NCBI RefSeq assembly: GCF_900215205.1
Contig: NZ_OBDY01000022.1
Location: forward strand, 119,009-183,008
DNA: 64,000 bases
Direction of reading: 5' to 3'
Source: Paractinoplanes atraurantiacus
GTDB taxonomy: Bacteria > Actinomycetota > Actinomycetes > Mycobacteriales > Micromonosporaceae
The position numbers and the translations under genes were made by a program. The notes beneath the pieces are model-generated. The model did no database searches. It was given only the letters and a program-made list of their open reading frames with translations, and was not told the origin of the DNA. Position 1 is the first letter of the stretch. The number at the start of each line of letters is the position of its first letter. Below are positions 43,110 through 51,331 of this stretch, piece by piece.

Positions 43110-43687
43110 GCCGGCACCCTGACGGCCGCGTCGAAGAGGGCGCGGGCGGTGGCCAGCACGGTGTCGGCGGCCTGGGCGTGGTCGTAGCCGGCGATGTCGG
43201 TGAGCCAGATCAAGGTCTCGATGCCGGTGGCGGAGCGGATCGCGACCGCCAGCCGGTGGATTTCGACGTGCGGATGGGTGTCGCGCAGCGGTTCCAGCGC
43301 CTCGGCGATCCAGCCGATCGCACGGCCCTGCCGGAGAGGCGGCTGCTCGGCCGCCGGTTCCAGGGAAAGGCGCAGCGAGGTGCGTAATTGAGATTCCCGA
43401 TTGAAGTTGTACGCCGTGAAGGCGCTCACGACCGCGTCGAGGCGCTCCCGCGGGTCGGCGGGCGGGTCGGGCGGCAGGAGCGTCTCGGGCCACAGGTGGG
43501 CGGCCTGGAGAAGGCTGCGCTGGCTGGGGAAGTACCGGTAGGCGGTGGTCCGGGAGATGCCGGCGTGGGCGGCCGCGTCCTCCACCTTCGGGGTGAGCCC
43601 GGCCGCGAGCAGGGCCTGGGTGGCGGTGACGAGGCTCTGTCGGGTGCGCGACTTCTGGCCGGTTCGGCCGGTCGACTCGTAGGGCAT
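43106..43687 (-). CDS. TetR-family transcriptional regulator
   Basis: A repressor of about 193 residues (ATG 43687; GTG 43693 also possible). HTH: SLVTATQALLAAGLTPKVEDAAAHAGISRTTAYRYFPSQRSLL. A 26-bp perfect palindrome sits between it and the divergent cupin gene. The following gene in its operon is a decayed acetyltransferase. Confidence 0.88.
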   Translation of the reverse strand: MPYESTGRTGQKSRTRQSLVTATQALLAAGLTPKVEDAAAHAGISRTTAYRYFPSQRSLLQAAHLWPETLLPPDPPADPRERLDAVVSAFTAYNFNRESQLRTSLRLSLEPAAEQPPLRQGRAIGWIAEALEPLRDTHPHVEIHRLAVAIRSATGIETLIWLTDIAGYDHAQAADTVLATARALFDAAVRVPA

Positions 43688-43714
43688 CCGCACGTGGTCA
43701 GCGTACGGTGGAAC

Positions 43715-43740
43715 CTATATGGGACTCCAGTCCCATATAG
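43715..43740. promoter_or_regulatory. TetR operator, 26-bp palindrome
   Basis: CTATATGGGACT-CC-AGTCCCATATAG, 12-bp perfect arms, 28 bp from the TetR start and 16 bp from the cupin start, overlapping TATA-type -10 sequences on both strands. Confidence 0.7.
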
Positions 43741-43755
43741 AGTCGGGAGGCAGCG

Positions 43756-44097
43756 ATGAGCCACGACGATCCGACCGTGACCGACCCGGGCCTGTACAAA
43801 GTGGTCTTCGAGAACGAGCGGGTGCGGGTGTTGGAGTACAGGGACGAGCCCGGTGACCGCACCCACCCCCATCGGCATCCGGACAGCGTGATGGTGACCC
43901 TGAGCGCCTTTCAGCGGCGGGTCAGTGCCGGCGATCGCACGGTCGACGTCGACCTTCCCGCCGGACAGGCGCGGTGGCTCGGCGCGCAGGAGCACGTCGG
44001 CGAGAACACGGGAACGACCGCGACGCACTCGATCTTCGTCGAGTTGAAGGAGCCGGCGCCGCCGGGCCCGGCCGCCCTCGGCCCCCAGACGGGTTGA
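43756..44097 (+). CDS. Cupin-domain protein
   Basis: A 113-residue single-domain cupin (small beta-barrel). The metal motif appears as HPHRHPDSVMV, with a later His in EHVGENTG. Similar small cupins bind Fe, Mn or Zn, or act as sensor modules; no reaction can be assigned. The divergent TetR with its 26-bp operator almost certainly controls it. Ribosome site GGGAGG upstream. Confidence 0.8.
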   Translation: MSHDDPTVTDPGLYKVVFENERVRVLEYRDEPGDRTHPHRHPDSVMVTLSAFQRRVSAGDRTVDVDLPAGQARWLGAQEHVGENTGTTATHSIFVELKEPAPPGPAALGPQTG

Positions 44098-44146
44098 AGC
44101 CCGGCAATCCGCGCCCAGAGACGATCTTGGCTCGTTCAATCAGGGT

Positions 44147-44833
44147 ATGAAGCGTTTCGCAGTTCCCATTGTTGTGATGGCGTCCCTGCTGCTGGGCGGC
44201 CCCGCGGTCGCCGCCGAGCGGGAGGGCGTGACGGTCTCCGGCGCCGGCGAGGCGTACGGCCAACCCGATCTGCTCACCGCCGACTTCGGAGTGGAGAGCA
44301 ACGCCGCCACGGTCGACGCCGCCCTGACCACCGCCGGCTCGGCGGCCGCCCGGATGCGGGACGCCCTCGTGCGCGCCGGTCTCGGCAAGGCCGACCTTCA
44401 GACGTCCAACGCCACCATCGGCTCCCGGACGAACGACAAGCAGGAGATCACCGGCTACACCGTGAGCCAGGGCCTCACCGCAAAGATCCGCGACCTGCCG
44501 AAGGCCGGTGACCTCATGTCCGCCGCCATCGCCGCCGGCGGCGACGCGGCCCGGCTGAACGGCGTGTCCTTCTCGATCGAGGACGATGCCGCCCTGATCG
44601 CCGAGGCACGGAGGAAGGCGTTCGCCGACGCCCGCGCAAAGGCCGAGTTGTACGCCGGCGCGGCCGACCGCAAGCTCGGCCGGGTCGTCCGGATCAGCGA
44701 GTCGGCTCCGAGCTGGGGCGGCGGGCCGATGGCGCAGGACAGCATGGCCGCGTCGGGCGCACGGCTCGTCATCGAGCCGGGGCGGCAGCGCCTGTCCGCG
44801 ACCGTCACCGTGGAGTGGGCGTTCCAGAAGTGA
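44147..44833 (+). CDS. Secreted SIMPL-domain (DUF541) protein
   Basis: A 228-residue exported protein. Sec signal (MKRFAVPIVVMASLLLGGPAVA), then the SIMPL domain: GVTVSGAGEAYGQPDLLTADFGVESNAATVDAAL and the C-terminal ARRKAFADARAKAELYAGAADRKLGRVVRISE. SIMPL/YggE/BP26-like proteins are periplasmic or surface proteins of unclear role, linked to oxidative stress in some species. Confidence 0.9.
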   Translation: MKRFAVPIVVMASLLLGGPAVAAEREGVTVSGAGEAYGQPDLLTADFGVESNAATVDAALTTAGSAAARMRDALVRAGLGKADLQTSNATIGSRTNDKQEITGYTVSQGLTAKIRDLPKAGDLMSAAIAAGGDAARLNGVSFSIEDDAALIAEARRKAFADARAKAELYAGAADRKLGRVVRISESAPSWGGGPMAQDSMAASGARLVIEPGRQRLSATVTVEWAFQK

Positions 44834-44940
44834 CCGCCGACAGCATCACCGTGTGCGACCTGTCGAGCGAAACGGTGGTCAGGCCCGCCCGCTCGTAGCC
44901 GAAGCGCTGAGATATCGGCCCGGCGCCGTCCGTGCTACCC

Positions 44941-45366
44941 CTAGCTCTCCGTGCGGCGGCGCCAGCCACTCACCCGCACCTCGACATGGGGCGCCACCCG
45001 GCCCACCTCGTCGGCGAAGGCGACCAGGCCCTCACCGTCGAGCACGCTCCAGACCCGCCCGTCGCGCCGGACCACCCGGTTGGTGTTGGCGTGCTCGGGG
45101 CCGCCGATCTCGGCCAGCTCGGCCAGCGGGATCCGGTAGCGGGCCAGCGCGGCCCGCAGGATCAGCGTGTCATCCGTGAGGTCCATGCGATGCACGAGCC
45201 GCACCGCCACGTACCACCAACCGACCGGAATCGCGATCAGCAGGAAGAGCGCCTCAGCCCACCAGGCGCCGGCGTCGATGAAGAGCGCGGCCACCGGAAT
45301 CGCCACGGTGGCCAGCAGCATCAGCGGAAAGACCAGCAGGAAGCGCCGGGAGCGATAGGTCCTCAT
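44941..45366 (-). CDS. Membrane PH-domain protein
   Basis: A 141-residue protein with two N-terminal membrane helices (residues about 10-55) and a C-terminal bacterial PH-like domain (MDLTDDTLILRAALARYRIPLAELAEIGGPEH). Function unknown. It is the last gene of a tight three-gene operon, starting within the stop of the SMP-30-like gene (ATGA). Confidence 0.75.
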   Translation of the reverse strand: MRTYRSRRFLLVFPLMLLATVAIPVAALFIDAGAWWAEALFLLIAIPVGWWYVAVRLVHRMDLTDDTLILRAALARYRIPLAELAEIGGPEHANTNRVVRRDGRVWSVLDGEGLVAFADEVGRVAPHVEVRVSGWRRRTES

Positions 45367-46325
45367 GCATGGCTGTTACCCAGCACGGCCACATCGGACG
45401 CGGTCAGGCTGCCGAGCACCACGAGCCCGTTCCGCTCGGCGACCGAGGTGACGAAGCCGTACGACCCGTCGGTGGTCCGCAGGTCGTGCACGCGTTCGCC
45501 GTCGAGCGTGAAGGCCATCGCCCAGGCGATAGGGACGGCTTTCGGCCGTACGGCGTCAGGAAGGTTCCACAGGAGCAGCCGCAGGAACCCGGGCCGCGGC
45601 AACAGCCGGTCGAGCAGCGCGTTGCGCGGCGCGGCGATCGCCACCCACAAGAGCCCGTCACTGCCCAGCCACATGTTGTCCGGAAACCCGGGCAGGTTGT
45701 CGACGAGAACCTCGGTCCGCCCGTCCACCCAGTGCCGCCGGATCCGGTAGCCGGCCGTCTCGGCGACGAGCAGATACGACTCGTCCGGCGCCAGCACGAG
45801 CCCGTTGGCGAACTTCAGCCCGTCCAGCACGGTCGTGACGGTGCCGTCGGTGTCGCGGCGCAGCAGCCGCCCCGTACAGGAATGCTCGAAGACGTCCCCG
45901 AGATGCTCCTCGAGGGTCCACTGCGTCGTCGAGCTGGTGAACCAGATCGTGCCGTCGCTCGCTTCCACGACGTTGCTGGCGAAGGCCACCTCGACCAGCC
46001 GCGTCACGGCCCCGTCAGCGCCGATCTCCAGCAGCCCTTTGTCGTGGTCACAGACCAGAACACCACCGTCGTCCCGCGGGTGAAGCCCCAGCGGCCGCCC
46101 ACCAGTGTCGGCGAGAACCGTGCGTTCCCCCGTTTCCGGGTCGATCCGAACCACACGCCCATCGGCCAGACCCGCGATGATCCGGCCCTCACGGTCGAAG
46201 ACGACATCCTCCGGCCCGCGCCCACCGGTGGGCAGCAGCCGGGCGACGTCAAGGCGCGCGGTCGCCCCGGCATCGTCGAGGCGCGGCGGATCCCAGCGAC
46301 GGGGGCGAATCAGCCGGCGGGTCAT
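45363..46325 (-). CDS. SMP-30/gluconolactonase or strictosidine-synthase-like beta-propeller
   Basis: A 320-residue six-bladed propeller. It has GPEDVVFDREGRIIAGLADGRVVRID, LGLHPRDDGGVLVCD, the NVVEASDGTIWFTSS metal region, FANGLVLAPDESYLLVAET and GFPDNMWLGSDGLLWVA, the typical motifs of the SMP-30/strictosidine synthase-like family. Members hydrolyse lactones or phosphotriesters with Ca or Mn. ATG 46325 overlaps the phosphatase stop by one base (TGATG). The frame is open upstream to 46664 but inside the phosphatase gene. Confidence 0.85.
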   Translation of the reverse strand: MTRRLIRPRRWDPPRLDDAGATARLDVARLLPTGGRGPEDVVFDREGRIIAGLADGRVVRIDPETGERTVLADTGGRPLGLHPRDDGGVLVCDHDKGLLEIGADGAVTRLVEVAFASNVVEASDGTIWFTSSTTQWTLEEHLGDVFEHSCTGRLLRRDTDGTVTTVLDGLKFANGLVLAPDESYLLVAETAGYRIRRHWVDGRTEVLVDNLPGFPDNMWLGSDGLLWVAIAAPRNALLDRLLPRPGFLRLLLWNLPDAVRPKAVPIAWAMAFTLDGERVHDLRTTDGSYGFVTSVAERNGLVVLGSLTASDVAVLGNSHA

Positions 46326-47005
46326 CAGCGGTAGGTGAGCAGTCGAGGGTCGGCTTCCAGATGCGTGTGCTCGTTGTAGGTGGACAGCCAGAGCCCGCTG
46401 CGCCCGCTGACCAGCTTTGTGACCCCGGTGTTGACCACCACCCGGTTCAGCGCCGTCCACATGGTCGCCATCGTGACCGGGCCGGCCTCGGCCCCGGCGG
46501 TGAGCAGCGAGGCGACCAGCGCGATGGGCCCACCGGAGCTGACCACGACCACCTCCCGGCGCTCCTTGAGCAGTTCCCCCGTTCTTTCGAGCGCTCCACC
46601 GACCCGGCTCCGAAAGGCGGGAAACGACTCGGCGTACTCCCCGTCGTACTCCCCCGAACACCACCGCCCGGTGGCCGCCTCGAAGAGCTCCTGGAAGGCC
46701 CGGGCCGACCCCATCCGCTCCCGGTAGTCCGGCTCGTGCAGCTCGACGACCCGCTGAAAGTCGAACTCGTCCCAGCCGTCGTCGACGCTGACGGGCACGT
46801 CGTCGCCCAGCCCTTCGAGCAGCCCGGCAACGGTCTGCTCATGACGCCGCAGCGACCCGCGCAGCACCAGACTCGGACGAATCCCGCGGTCGGCCAGGCT
46901 CTTCCCGAGCACCCGGGCCTGCTCACCACCGAGCCCGGACAGAGCATCGTAGTCATCGGCCCCGAACGATGCCTGACCGTGCCGCACCAGCAGGAGTCGC
47001 GCCAT
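46325..47005 (-). CDS. Histidine phosphatase superfamily protein
   Basis: A 226-residue phosphoglycerate-mutase-like phosphatase. Catalytic LLVRHGQASFG at the N-terminus, RRHEQTV, Glu region WDEFDF and second His region VVVSSGGPIALVA; the latter lacks the usual His-Gly (SGGPI), a known variant among these proteins. First gene of the three-gene operon; substrate unknown. Confidence 0.85.
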   Translation of the reverse strand: MARLLLVRHGQASFGADDYDALSGLGGEQARVLGKSLADRGIRPSLVLRGSLRRHEQTVAGLLEGLGDDVPVSVDDGWDEFDFQRVVELHEPDYRERMGSARAFQELFEAATGRWCSGEYDGEYAESFPAFRSRVGGALERTGELLKERREVVVVSSGGPIALVASLLTAGAEAGPVTMATMWTALNRVVVNTGVTKLVSGRSGLWLSTYNEHTHLEADPRLLTYR

Positions 47006-47116
47006 GCCGGGGATCGTAACCCGGATTCATCGATGTGACGTCGTAGGTCATGCCGTCGTGCTGACCGCCACCCCTCCCGGTCGACAACCGCGTCCGCCGG
47101 CGGTAGAAATTCCGGC

Positions 47117-48343
47117 ATGACGAGCGCGGAGCACCAGGCGGCACACCAAGCGGCGCCGAATGCTGGGGAGCTGCTCCGCCGGCTCGTCGGCAGGGAGATT
47201 CGGACCGTGGCGGGCGCCGTCAACACGATCATCGAGGTGCGGCCGCCGGACGTCATCGTCGCCACCGGCAAGTCGCCGGCCGGTCAGCCTGTGCCGATCG
47301 CCTCGGTCGAGCAGGCGCTGCACCGGCTCGCGGCCGACGGCACGATCCCGATCGAGCCGTCCGAGATCGGCTATCGCAGCGCCTTCATCGGAGCCGTCCT
47401 CAAAACGCTTCCCGGCAGTCGTGTCGAGGGCCGTAAGCCTCCCGTCATCCACTGGAGCCCGGCGCCGCGTGACGCCGCGTCCCTCGATGACGACGACCCT
47501 CGCTGGGCGCAGCACACCGGCGGCTCCGGACATGACCACGACCCGGAGTGGGTCCTTCCCGATGACCTGAGCAAGGCCGAAGCCTTCTACGGGCACCTCA
47601 CCGAACGAGCCCGGATCATCATCGACCTGCTGATCGATCACCCGGGCCGGCAGCTCGACGTCGCCGAGATCAGCGCGCTCAGCGGCAACGCCTTGGGCGG
47701 CGCGCACGCCATCGCCGGATCGCTGCAACCGCTCGAGCGGCTGCGTGTCGCCGCCGGGCGGCGTTATCCCTTCTACTGGTGGGGCGGCCAGAAGGGCCAG
47801 ACCCGCTATGCGATGAAGCCGTCGGTCGCCGAGCTGTTCCGGCGGGCCCGAGCCGCTCTGGTCGAGGGCCGGCAACCCGTCGCCGGCGGCAAGCCAGGCG
47901 TGTCGTACCGGCCCCAGGACGAAAGCGTCGTCGTCGCACCGCCCGCCCCGAGCGTCTCCGCCGATCCCGACAGCTTCGGCCACGGCCTCCGGGCGCACCA
48001 TCGGCTCCAGAACCAACTTGCCCAGTTCGTCACCGCTCACGGCTTGAGGCCGCTCTCACCCCGCGAGAGCCCGAACTACGACCTGGCCTGGATGACCGGT
48101 GACAAAGCCATGACTGTCGTCGAGGTCAAGAGCGCCACCGAGGGCAACGAGGTTCGGCAGCTTCGCATGGGGCTCGGCCAGATCCTGGACTATGCCAGCT
48201 CCCTTAGGATCAGCGGCTTCACGGTTCAGTCCGTCCTCTACATCGAGCGGGAGCCCGCCGGCGCTCGGCGGTGGCTCGATATCACCGCCGGCGCCGGCGT
48301 CCTGCTGGTCTGGCCCGGAACGGAAGACCGTCTCGGCCTGTAG
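47117..48343 (+). CDS. Predicted PD-(D/E)XK-type nuclease with HTH, orphan restriction-like protein
   Basis: A 408-residue protein. The N-terminal domain (about residues 15-100) reads ELLRRLVGREIRTVAGAVNTIIEVRPPDVIVAT with an HTH-like part (IASVEQALHRLAADG). The middle has a second winged-helix-like stretch (ARIIIDLLIDHPGRQLDVAEISALSG). The C-terminal domain has NYDLAWMTGDKAMTVVEVKSATEGNEVRQLRMGLGQILDY, where Asp and ExK spaced by about 13 residues fit the PD-(D/E)XK nuclease active site, followed by the conserved Q. No methylase is adjacent. The likely role is DNA restriction or repair; the assignment is by motif only. Confidence 0.6.
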   Translation: MTSAEHQAAHQAAPNAGELLRRLVGREIRTVAGAVNTIIEVRPPDVIVATGKSPAGQPVPIASVEQALHRLAADGTIPIEPSEIGYRSAFIGAVLKTLPGSRVEGRKPPVIHWSPAPRDAASLDDDDPRWAQHTGGSGHDHDPEWVLPDDLSKAEAFYGHLTERARIIIDLLIDHPGRQLDVAEISALSGNALGGAHAIAGSLQPLERLRVAAGRRYPFYWWGGQKGQTRYAMKPSVAELFRRARAALVEGRQPVAGGKPGVSYRPQDESVVVAPPAPSVSADPDSFGHGLRAHHRLQNQLAQFVTAHGLRPLSPRESPNYDLAWMTGDKAMTVVEVKSATEGNEVRQLRMGLGQILDYASSLRISGFTVQSVLYIEREPAGARRWLDITAGAGVLLVWPGTEDRLGL

Positions 48344-48346
48344 TTT

Positions 48347-48514
48347 CTAGCGATCCTCGCGGAAGTCGACGTGGCGGCGGGCCACCGGGTCGTATTTGCG
48401 TAGGACCAAGCGGTCGGGGTTGTTTCGGCGGTTTTTGCGCGTCACGTACGTGTAGCCCGTGCCCGCCGTGCTTCGGAGCTTGATGACCGGGCGTACGTCG
48501 TTGCTCTTGGCCAT
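48347..48514 (-). CDS. rpmG: Ribosomal protein L33, zinc-free (C-) form
   Basis: A 55-residue L33 (MAKSNDVRPVIKLRSTAG start, YVTRKNRRNNPDRLVLRKYDP core). It has no cysteine, so it is the zinc-independent C- paralog that replaces the four-Cys form when zinc is scarce. It is co-translated with L28 (ATGA overlap) and lies behind the same Zur-like box. Such paralogs release zinc from ribosomes in actinobacteria. Confidence 0.93.
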   Translation of the reverse strand: MAKSNDVRPVIKLRSTAGTGYTYVTRKNRRNNPDRLVLRKYDPVARRHVDFREDR

Positions 48515-48747
48515 CAGAGCTTCATCCCCCGCGCTCGCAGGCGGGCCACCACGGAGTCGATGCCGTCGCGGTCGATGACCTTCAGGCCTTTGGTGCTCAC
48601 GTTCAGGCGGATGGTCCGGCCGTCGGACAGGCGGAAGTGGCGGCGCTGAACGTTCGGGTTCCAGCGGCGGCGGGTTCGGCGGTGGGAGTGGGACACAGCG
48701 TTGCCGAAGCTGGGCTTGGCGCCGGTCACGTCGCAGATGAAGGACAT
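48514..48747 (-). CDS. rpmB: Ribosomal protein L28, zinc-free (C-) form
   Basis: A 77-residue L28: MSFICDVTGAKPSFGNAVSHSHRRTRRRWNPNVQ. The single Cys of CDVT replaces the CxxC seen in zinc-binding L28 and no second pair exists, so this is the C- paralog. ATG 48747 lies 17 bp from a Zur-like box; an in-frame start at 48795 would include the box. It heads the rpmB-rpmG unit. Confidence 0.92.
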   Translation of the reverse strand: MSFICDVTGAKPSFGNAVSHSHRRTRRRWNPNVQRRHFRLSDGRTIRLNVSTKGLKVIDRDGIDSVVARLRARGMKL

Positions 48748-48763
48748 GGCCAGCACCATACAA

Positions 48764-48778
48764 TGAAAATCGTTTTCA
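48764..48778. promoter_or_regulatory. Zur-like box A (rpmB-rpmG)
   Basis: TGAAAATCGTTTTCA, 6-bp perfect arms TGAAAA/TTTTCA around 3 bp, 17 bp upstream of rpmB. A TATGGT -10-like sequence on the minus strand lies at 48755-48760. Confidence 0.75.
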
Positions 48779-48811
48779 ATAACAGCGTGGGCCATGTTAC
48801 GGTCCCCTCTC

Positions 48812-48830
48812 GAAAACGAGAGTCGTTTTC
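48812..48830. promoter_or_regulatory. Zur-like box B (first surface operon)
   Basis: GAAAACGA-GAG-TCGTTTTC, 8-bp perfect arms, 22 bp upstream of the GTG of the first choice-of-anchor M gene. Confidence 0.7.
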
Positions 48831-48852
48831 ATTATGATGAAGGAGACGATGC

Positions 48853-50274
48853 GTGAAGAGATGGGTCGTGGGCGCGGTCGCGGCCGCCGTGGTCCTCAGC
48901 GGCACGCCCGCGCTGGCCGCCGAGGGAGACGCGGTGGTGCTGTCCAAAGGGCACACCGACGCCGTCGACGTGCACTACGAGGGCGGCGCGCTCAAGCTGA
49001 AGGTCAAGGACGACACGATCAGCCCGTCGGTGGTGCGCGACCCGGCCGACGTCACCTTCCAGGTGCTGCCGGCGGCCGAGACCACCGTGCCGGATCTGCC
49101 GTCGTTCTCGTTCCTGGGCGCGGCCGGCAGCAAGATCTGGATGCTTCCGCAGGTGCAGGACCCGGAGCTGTTGTGGCCGGGCTGGAACACCACCGAGCTC
49201 GGCTCCGGCGTCTTCGCCGGCGACAAGGTGAGCATCAGCCTGGTCGGCGCGGACGGGCCCGGTGACGTGACCCTGTTCGACACGACCTCGCTGGGCGTGC
49301 CGAACATCAAGTTCCGCAGCGCCGACGGCTTGCCGGACCGGCTCGACGTTCCCGTGCACACCCACGCGCACGCGGGCTGGGTGTTCTCCCAGCCCGGCGC
49401 GTACACCCTGAAGTTCCAGGCCGATGCCACCCGCACCGACGGCGTGAAACTGAGCACCGGCCCCGTCGACTACAAGTTCGTGGTCGGCGAGGACAACGAC
49501 AGCAAACTGTCCGTCGAGGGCATGGCGGACGAGTATCAGCCCGGCGACACCGTCACCCTCCAAGCTGTCCAGACTCCGCAGGGCGCGGCCACCGACTACC
49601 AGTGGTTCAGCCGCAAACCCGGCGGCGACGCCTTCACCCCGATCGAGGGCGAGACCGGCGCCTCGTACGCCTTCACCGCCACCCGGGCCCTCAACGGCAC
49701 CGAGTATCAGGTGAGGCTGGACGGCCGGACCAGCGAGCCGGTCACCCTGTGGGTGGCCTTCCCGCCGGAGGGCAGCAGCGCCGCCAAATCCGTGACCGCG
49801 ACCATCAGCGCCACCGAGGGCGCCCTCGTGATCAGCGTCGATCCCGGGGACCGGTCCGTCGCCCTGCCCGCCGCCGCGCTCTCCGCCGACGGCGACCGCT
49901 GGGAGACCGAGGGCACCCTGCGGCCGGTCACCGTCACCGACACGCGCCAGGCCAAGCCCGGCTGGACCGCGTCGGGTCAGGTCGCCGGCGGTTTCAAGGG
50001 CGACGACGGCAAGACCTTCGCCGGCGGCTACCTCGGCTGGGCCCCCACCGTCACCCGGCAGGGCGGCCAGCAGGGCGTCGTGGCCGGGCCGGTCGCCACC
50101 CCGTACGTCTCCGGCCTGCCCAGCACCGGCCTCGGCGACAGCGCCGTCCTGGCCTCGGCCCCCGCCGGCAAGGGTCTCGGCACGGCCGAGCTCGACGCCG
50201 CGCTGAAGCTGAGCGTTCCCACCGACACCGCGGCCGGCACCTACACCGGCACGCTCACCCTGACCGCCATCTGA
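48853..50274 (+). CDS. Secreted choice-of-anchor M domain protein with WxL-like C-terminus
   Basis: A 473-residue exported protein. Sec signal 1-22. The actinobacterial surface-anchored repeat (choice-of-anchor M) domain spans about 28-215, with GHTD (33-36), FSFLGAAGSKIWMLPQ, LLWPGWNT, GPGDVTLF and VHTHAHAGW (168-176). An Ig-like module follows at about 216-305. The C-terminal part (310-473) has VTVTDTRQAKPGWTASGQ, LGWAPTV and a final TAAGTYTGTLTLTA, which resembles WxL cell-wall-binding domains. No LPxTG motif, so attachment would be non-covalent. GTG 48853 follows AAGGAGA; Zur-like box B is just upstream. The His motifs suggest zinc capture at the wall (inference). Confidence 0.85.
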   Translation: MKRWVVGAVAAAVVLSGTPALAAEGDAVVLSKGHTDAVDVHYEGGALKLKVKDDTISPSVVRDPADVTFQVLPAAETTVPDLPSFSFLGAAGSKIWMLPQVQDPELLWPGWNTTELGSGVFAGDKVSISLVGADGPGDVTLFDTTSLGVPNIKFRSADGLPDRLDVPVHTHAHAGWVFSQPGAYTLKFQADATRTDGVKLSTGPVDYKFVVGEDNDSKLSVEGMADEYQPGDTVTLQAVQTPQGAATDYQWFSRKPGGDAFTPIEGETGASYAFTATRALNGTEYQVRLDGRTSEPVTLWVAFPPEGSSAAKSVTATISATEGALVISVDPGDRSVALPAAALSADGDRWETEGTLRPVTVTDTRQAKPGWTASGQVAGGFKGDDGKTFAGGYLGWAPTVTRQGGQQGVVAGPVATPYVSGLPSTGLGDSAVLASAPAGKGLGTAELDAALKLSVPTDTAAGTYTGTLTLTAI

Positions 50275-50279
50275 TGACG

Positions 50280-50316
50280 TCGCGGGGCGGCCCCTTGCCT
50301 CCGGGCCGCCCCGCGA
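50280..50316 (+). terminator. Strong hairpin between surface gene and DUF916 gene
   Basis: Perfect 14-bp stem TCGCGGGGCGGCCC and complement, 9-nt loop, placed within a likely operon, so it may reduce expression of the downstream genes. Confidence 0.7.
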
Positions 50317-50338
50317 TCCAGCCGACGGAAAGCCCTTC

Positions 50339-51331
50339 ATGCTTGCCCGCATCGCCGCCACGGCCCTGACCTTGGCCGCCGTTCTCGCCCCTCCCACGCC
50401 CGCCCACGCCGACGCCCTCACCTGGTCGGTGTCGCCCTCCGGCCCCAAGGGTCCCAGCGGCCGCACGGCCCTCGACTACAAACTGGACCCCGGCGCCACC
50501 CTCAGCGACCACATCGCGGTCACCAACCATTCCCAAGAGCCTTTGACCCTTCGGTTGTACGCGAGTGACGCCTTCACCACCCCGAGCGGCGGCTTCGACC
50601 TCCTCGCGGCCGGCGCCACCCCGAAGGACACCGGCGCCTGGATCAAACTGGCCCGCACCACGGTCACCTTGCCGAAGTCCTCGCGCGTCATAGTGCCGCT
50701 GACCTTGACCGTTCCGCCCAACGCCACTCCCGGCGACCACGCAGCCGGTGTCGTCGCTTCCTTGACCGAGGCCACCGACGGAAAGTTCACAGTGGACCAT
50801 CGCGTCGGCACCCGCGTCTATCTCCGGGTCACCGGCCCGTTGCGCCCTTCACAAACCATTTCCGACGTACGCCTCGACGTCCACCCACGGTGGAACCCGT
50901 TCACCCTTCCCGGTGTAACGGCGACATTCACGGTCAACAACACTGGAAACGTACGTCTGGGAGCGCGGCCGACAGCGAAGGCGAGCGGCCCCTTCGGTCT
51001 CGGCGCGGTAAGTGCGACGGCCCCACCGATACCCGAGATCCTGCCCGGCGGCGCGACAAGAACCTCGATCCGCCTCGACGCGGTGCCGCCGTTGTTCCGC
51101 GATCAGATCCTCCTGTCGACCCCCGATGCCCGGTCCCGCCACACCCTCTGGCTGATCCCCTGGCCGCAATTGGCGCTGACCGCCGCTTTGTTCTCCGGCT
51201 GGCTGTTCACCCGCTGGCGGCGCCGCACCCGGGCCGCCGCTGTCGCCGCCGCCCTCGCCGCCGCCCTCGCCGCCGCCGAGCAGCGGGGCCGCGACCAGGC
51301 CCTGACCCCGCCGACGAAAGGACCTTCATGA
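50339..51331 (+). CDS. DUF916 (WxL-interacting) membrane-anchored surface protein
   Basis: A 330-residue exported protein. Signal peptide ends at AHA. The DUF916 domain begins LTWSVSPSGPKGPSGRTALDYKLDPGATLSDHIAVTNHS and includes LRLYASDAF and GGFDLL. A second beta domain follows, then a C-terminal membrane helix (LIPWPQLALTAALFSGWLFT) and basic RWRRRTR tail. In Firmicutes DUF916 proteins partner WxL surface proteins; pairing here with a WxL-like choice-of-anchor M protein is consistent. It overlaps the next gene by 4 bp (ATGA). Confidence 0.85.
   Translation: MLARIAATALTLAAVLAPPTPAHADALTWSVSPSGPKGPSGRTALDYKLDPGATLSDHIAVTNHSQEPLTLRLYASDAFTTPSGGFDLLAAGATPKDTGAWIKLARTTVTLPKSSRVIVPLTLTVPPNATPGDHAAGVVASLTEATDGKFTVDHRVGTRVYLRVTGPLRPSQTISDVRLDVHPRWNPFTLPGVTATFTVNNTGNVRLGARPTAKASGPFGLGAVSATAPPIPEILPGGATRTSIRLDAVPPLFRDQILLSTPDARSRHTLWLIPWPQLALTAALFSGWLFTRWRRRTRAAAVAAALAAALAAAEQRGRDQALTPPTKGPS

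Noticed and set aside
44834..44914. Possible acetyltransferase remnant (QRFGYERAGLTTVSL) on the minus strand
   Set aside because: Only about 25 codons without a start or clear motif; too short to support.
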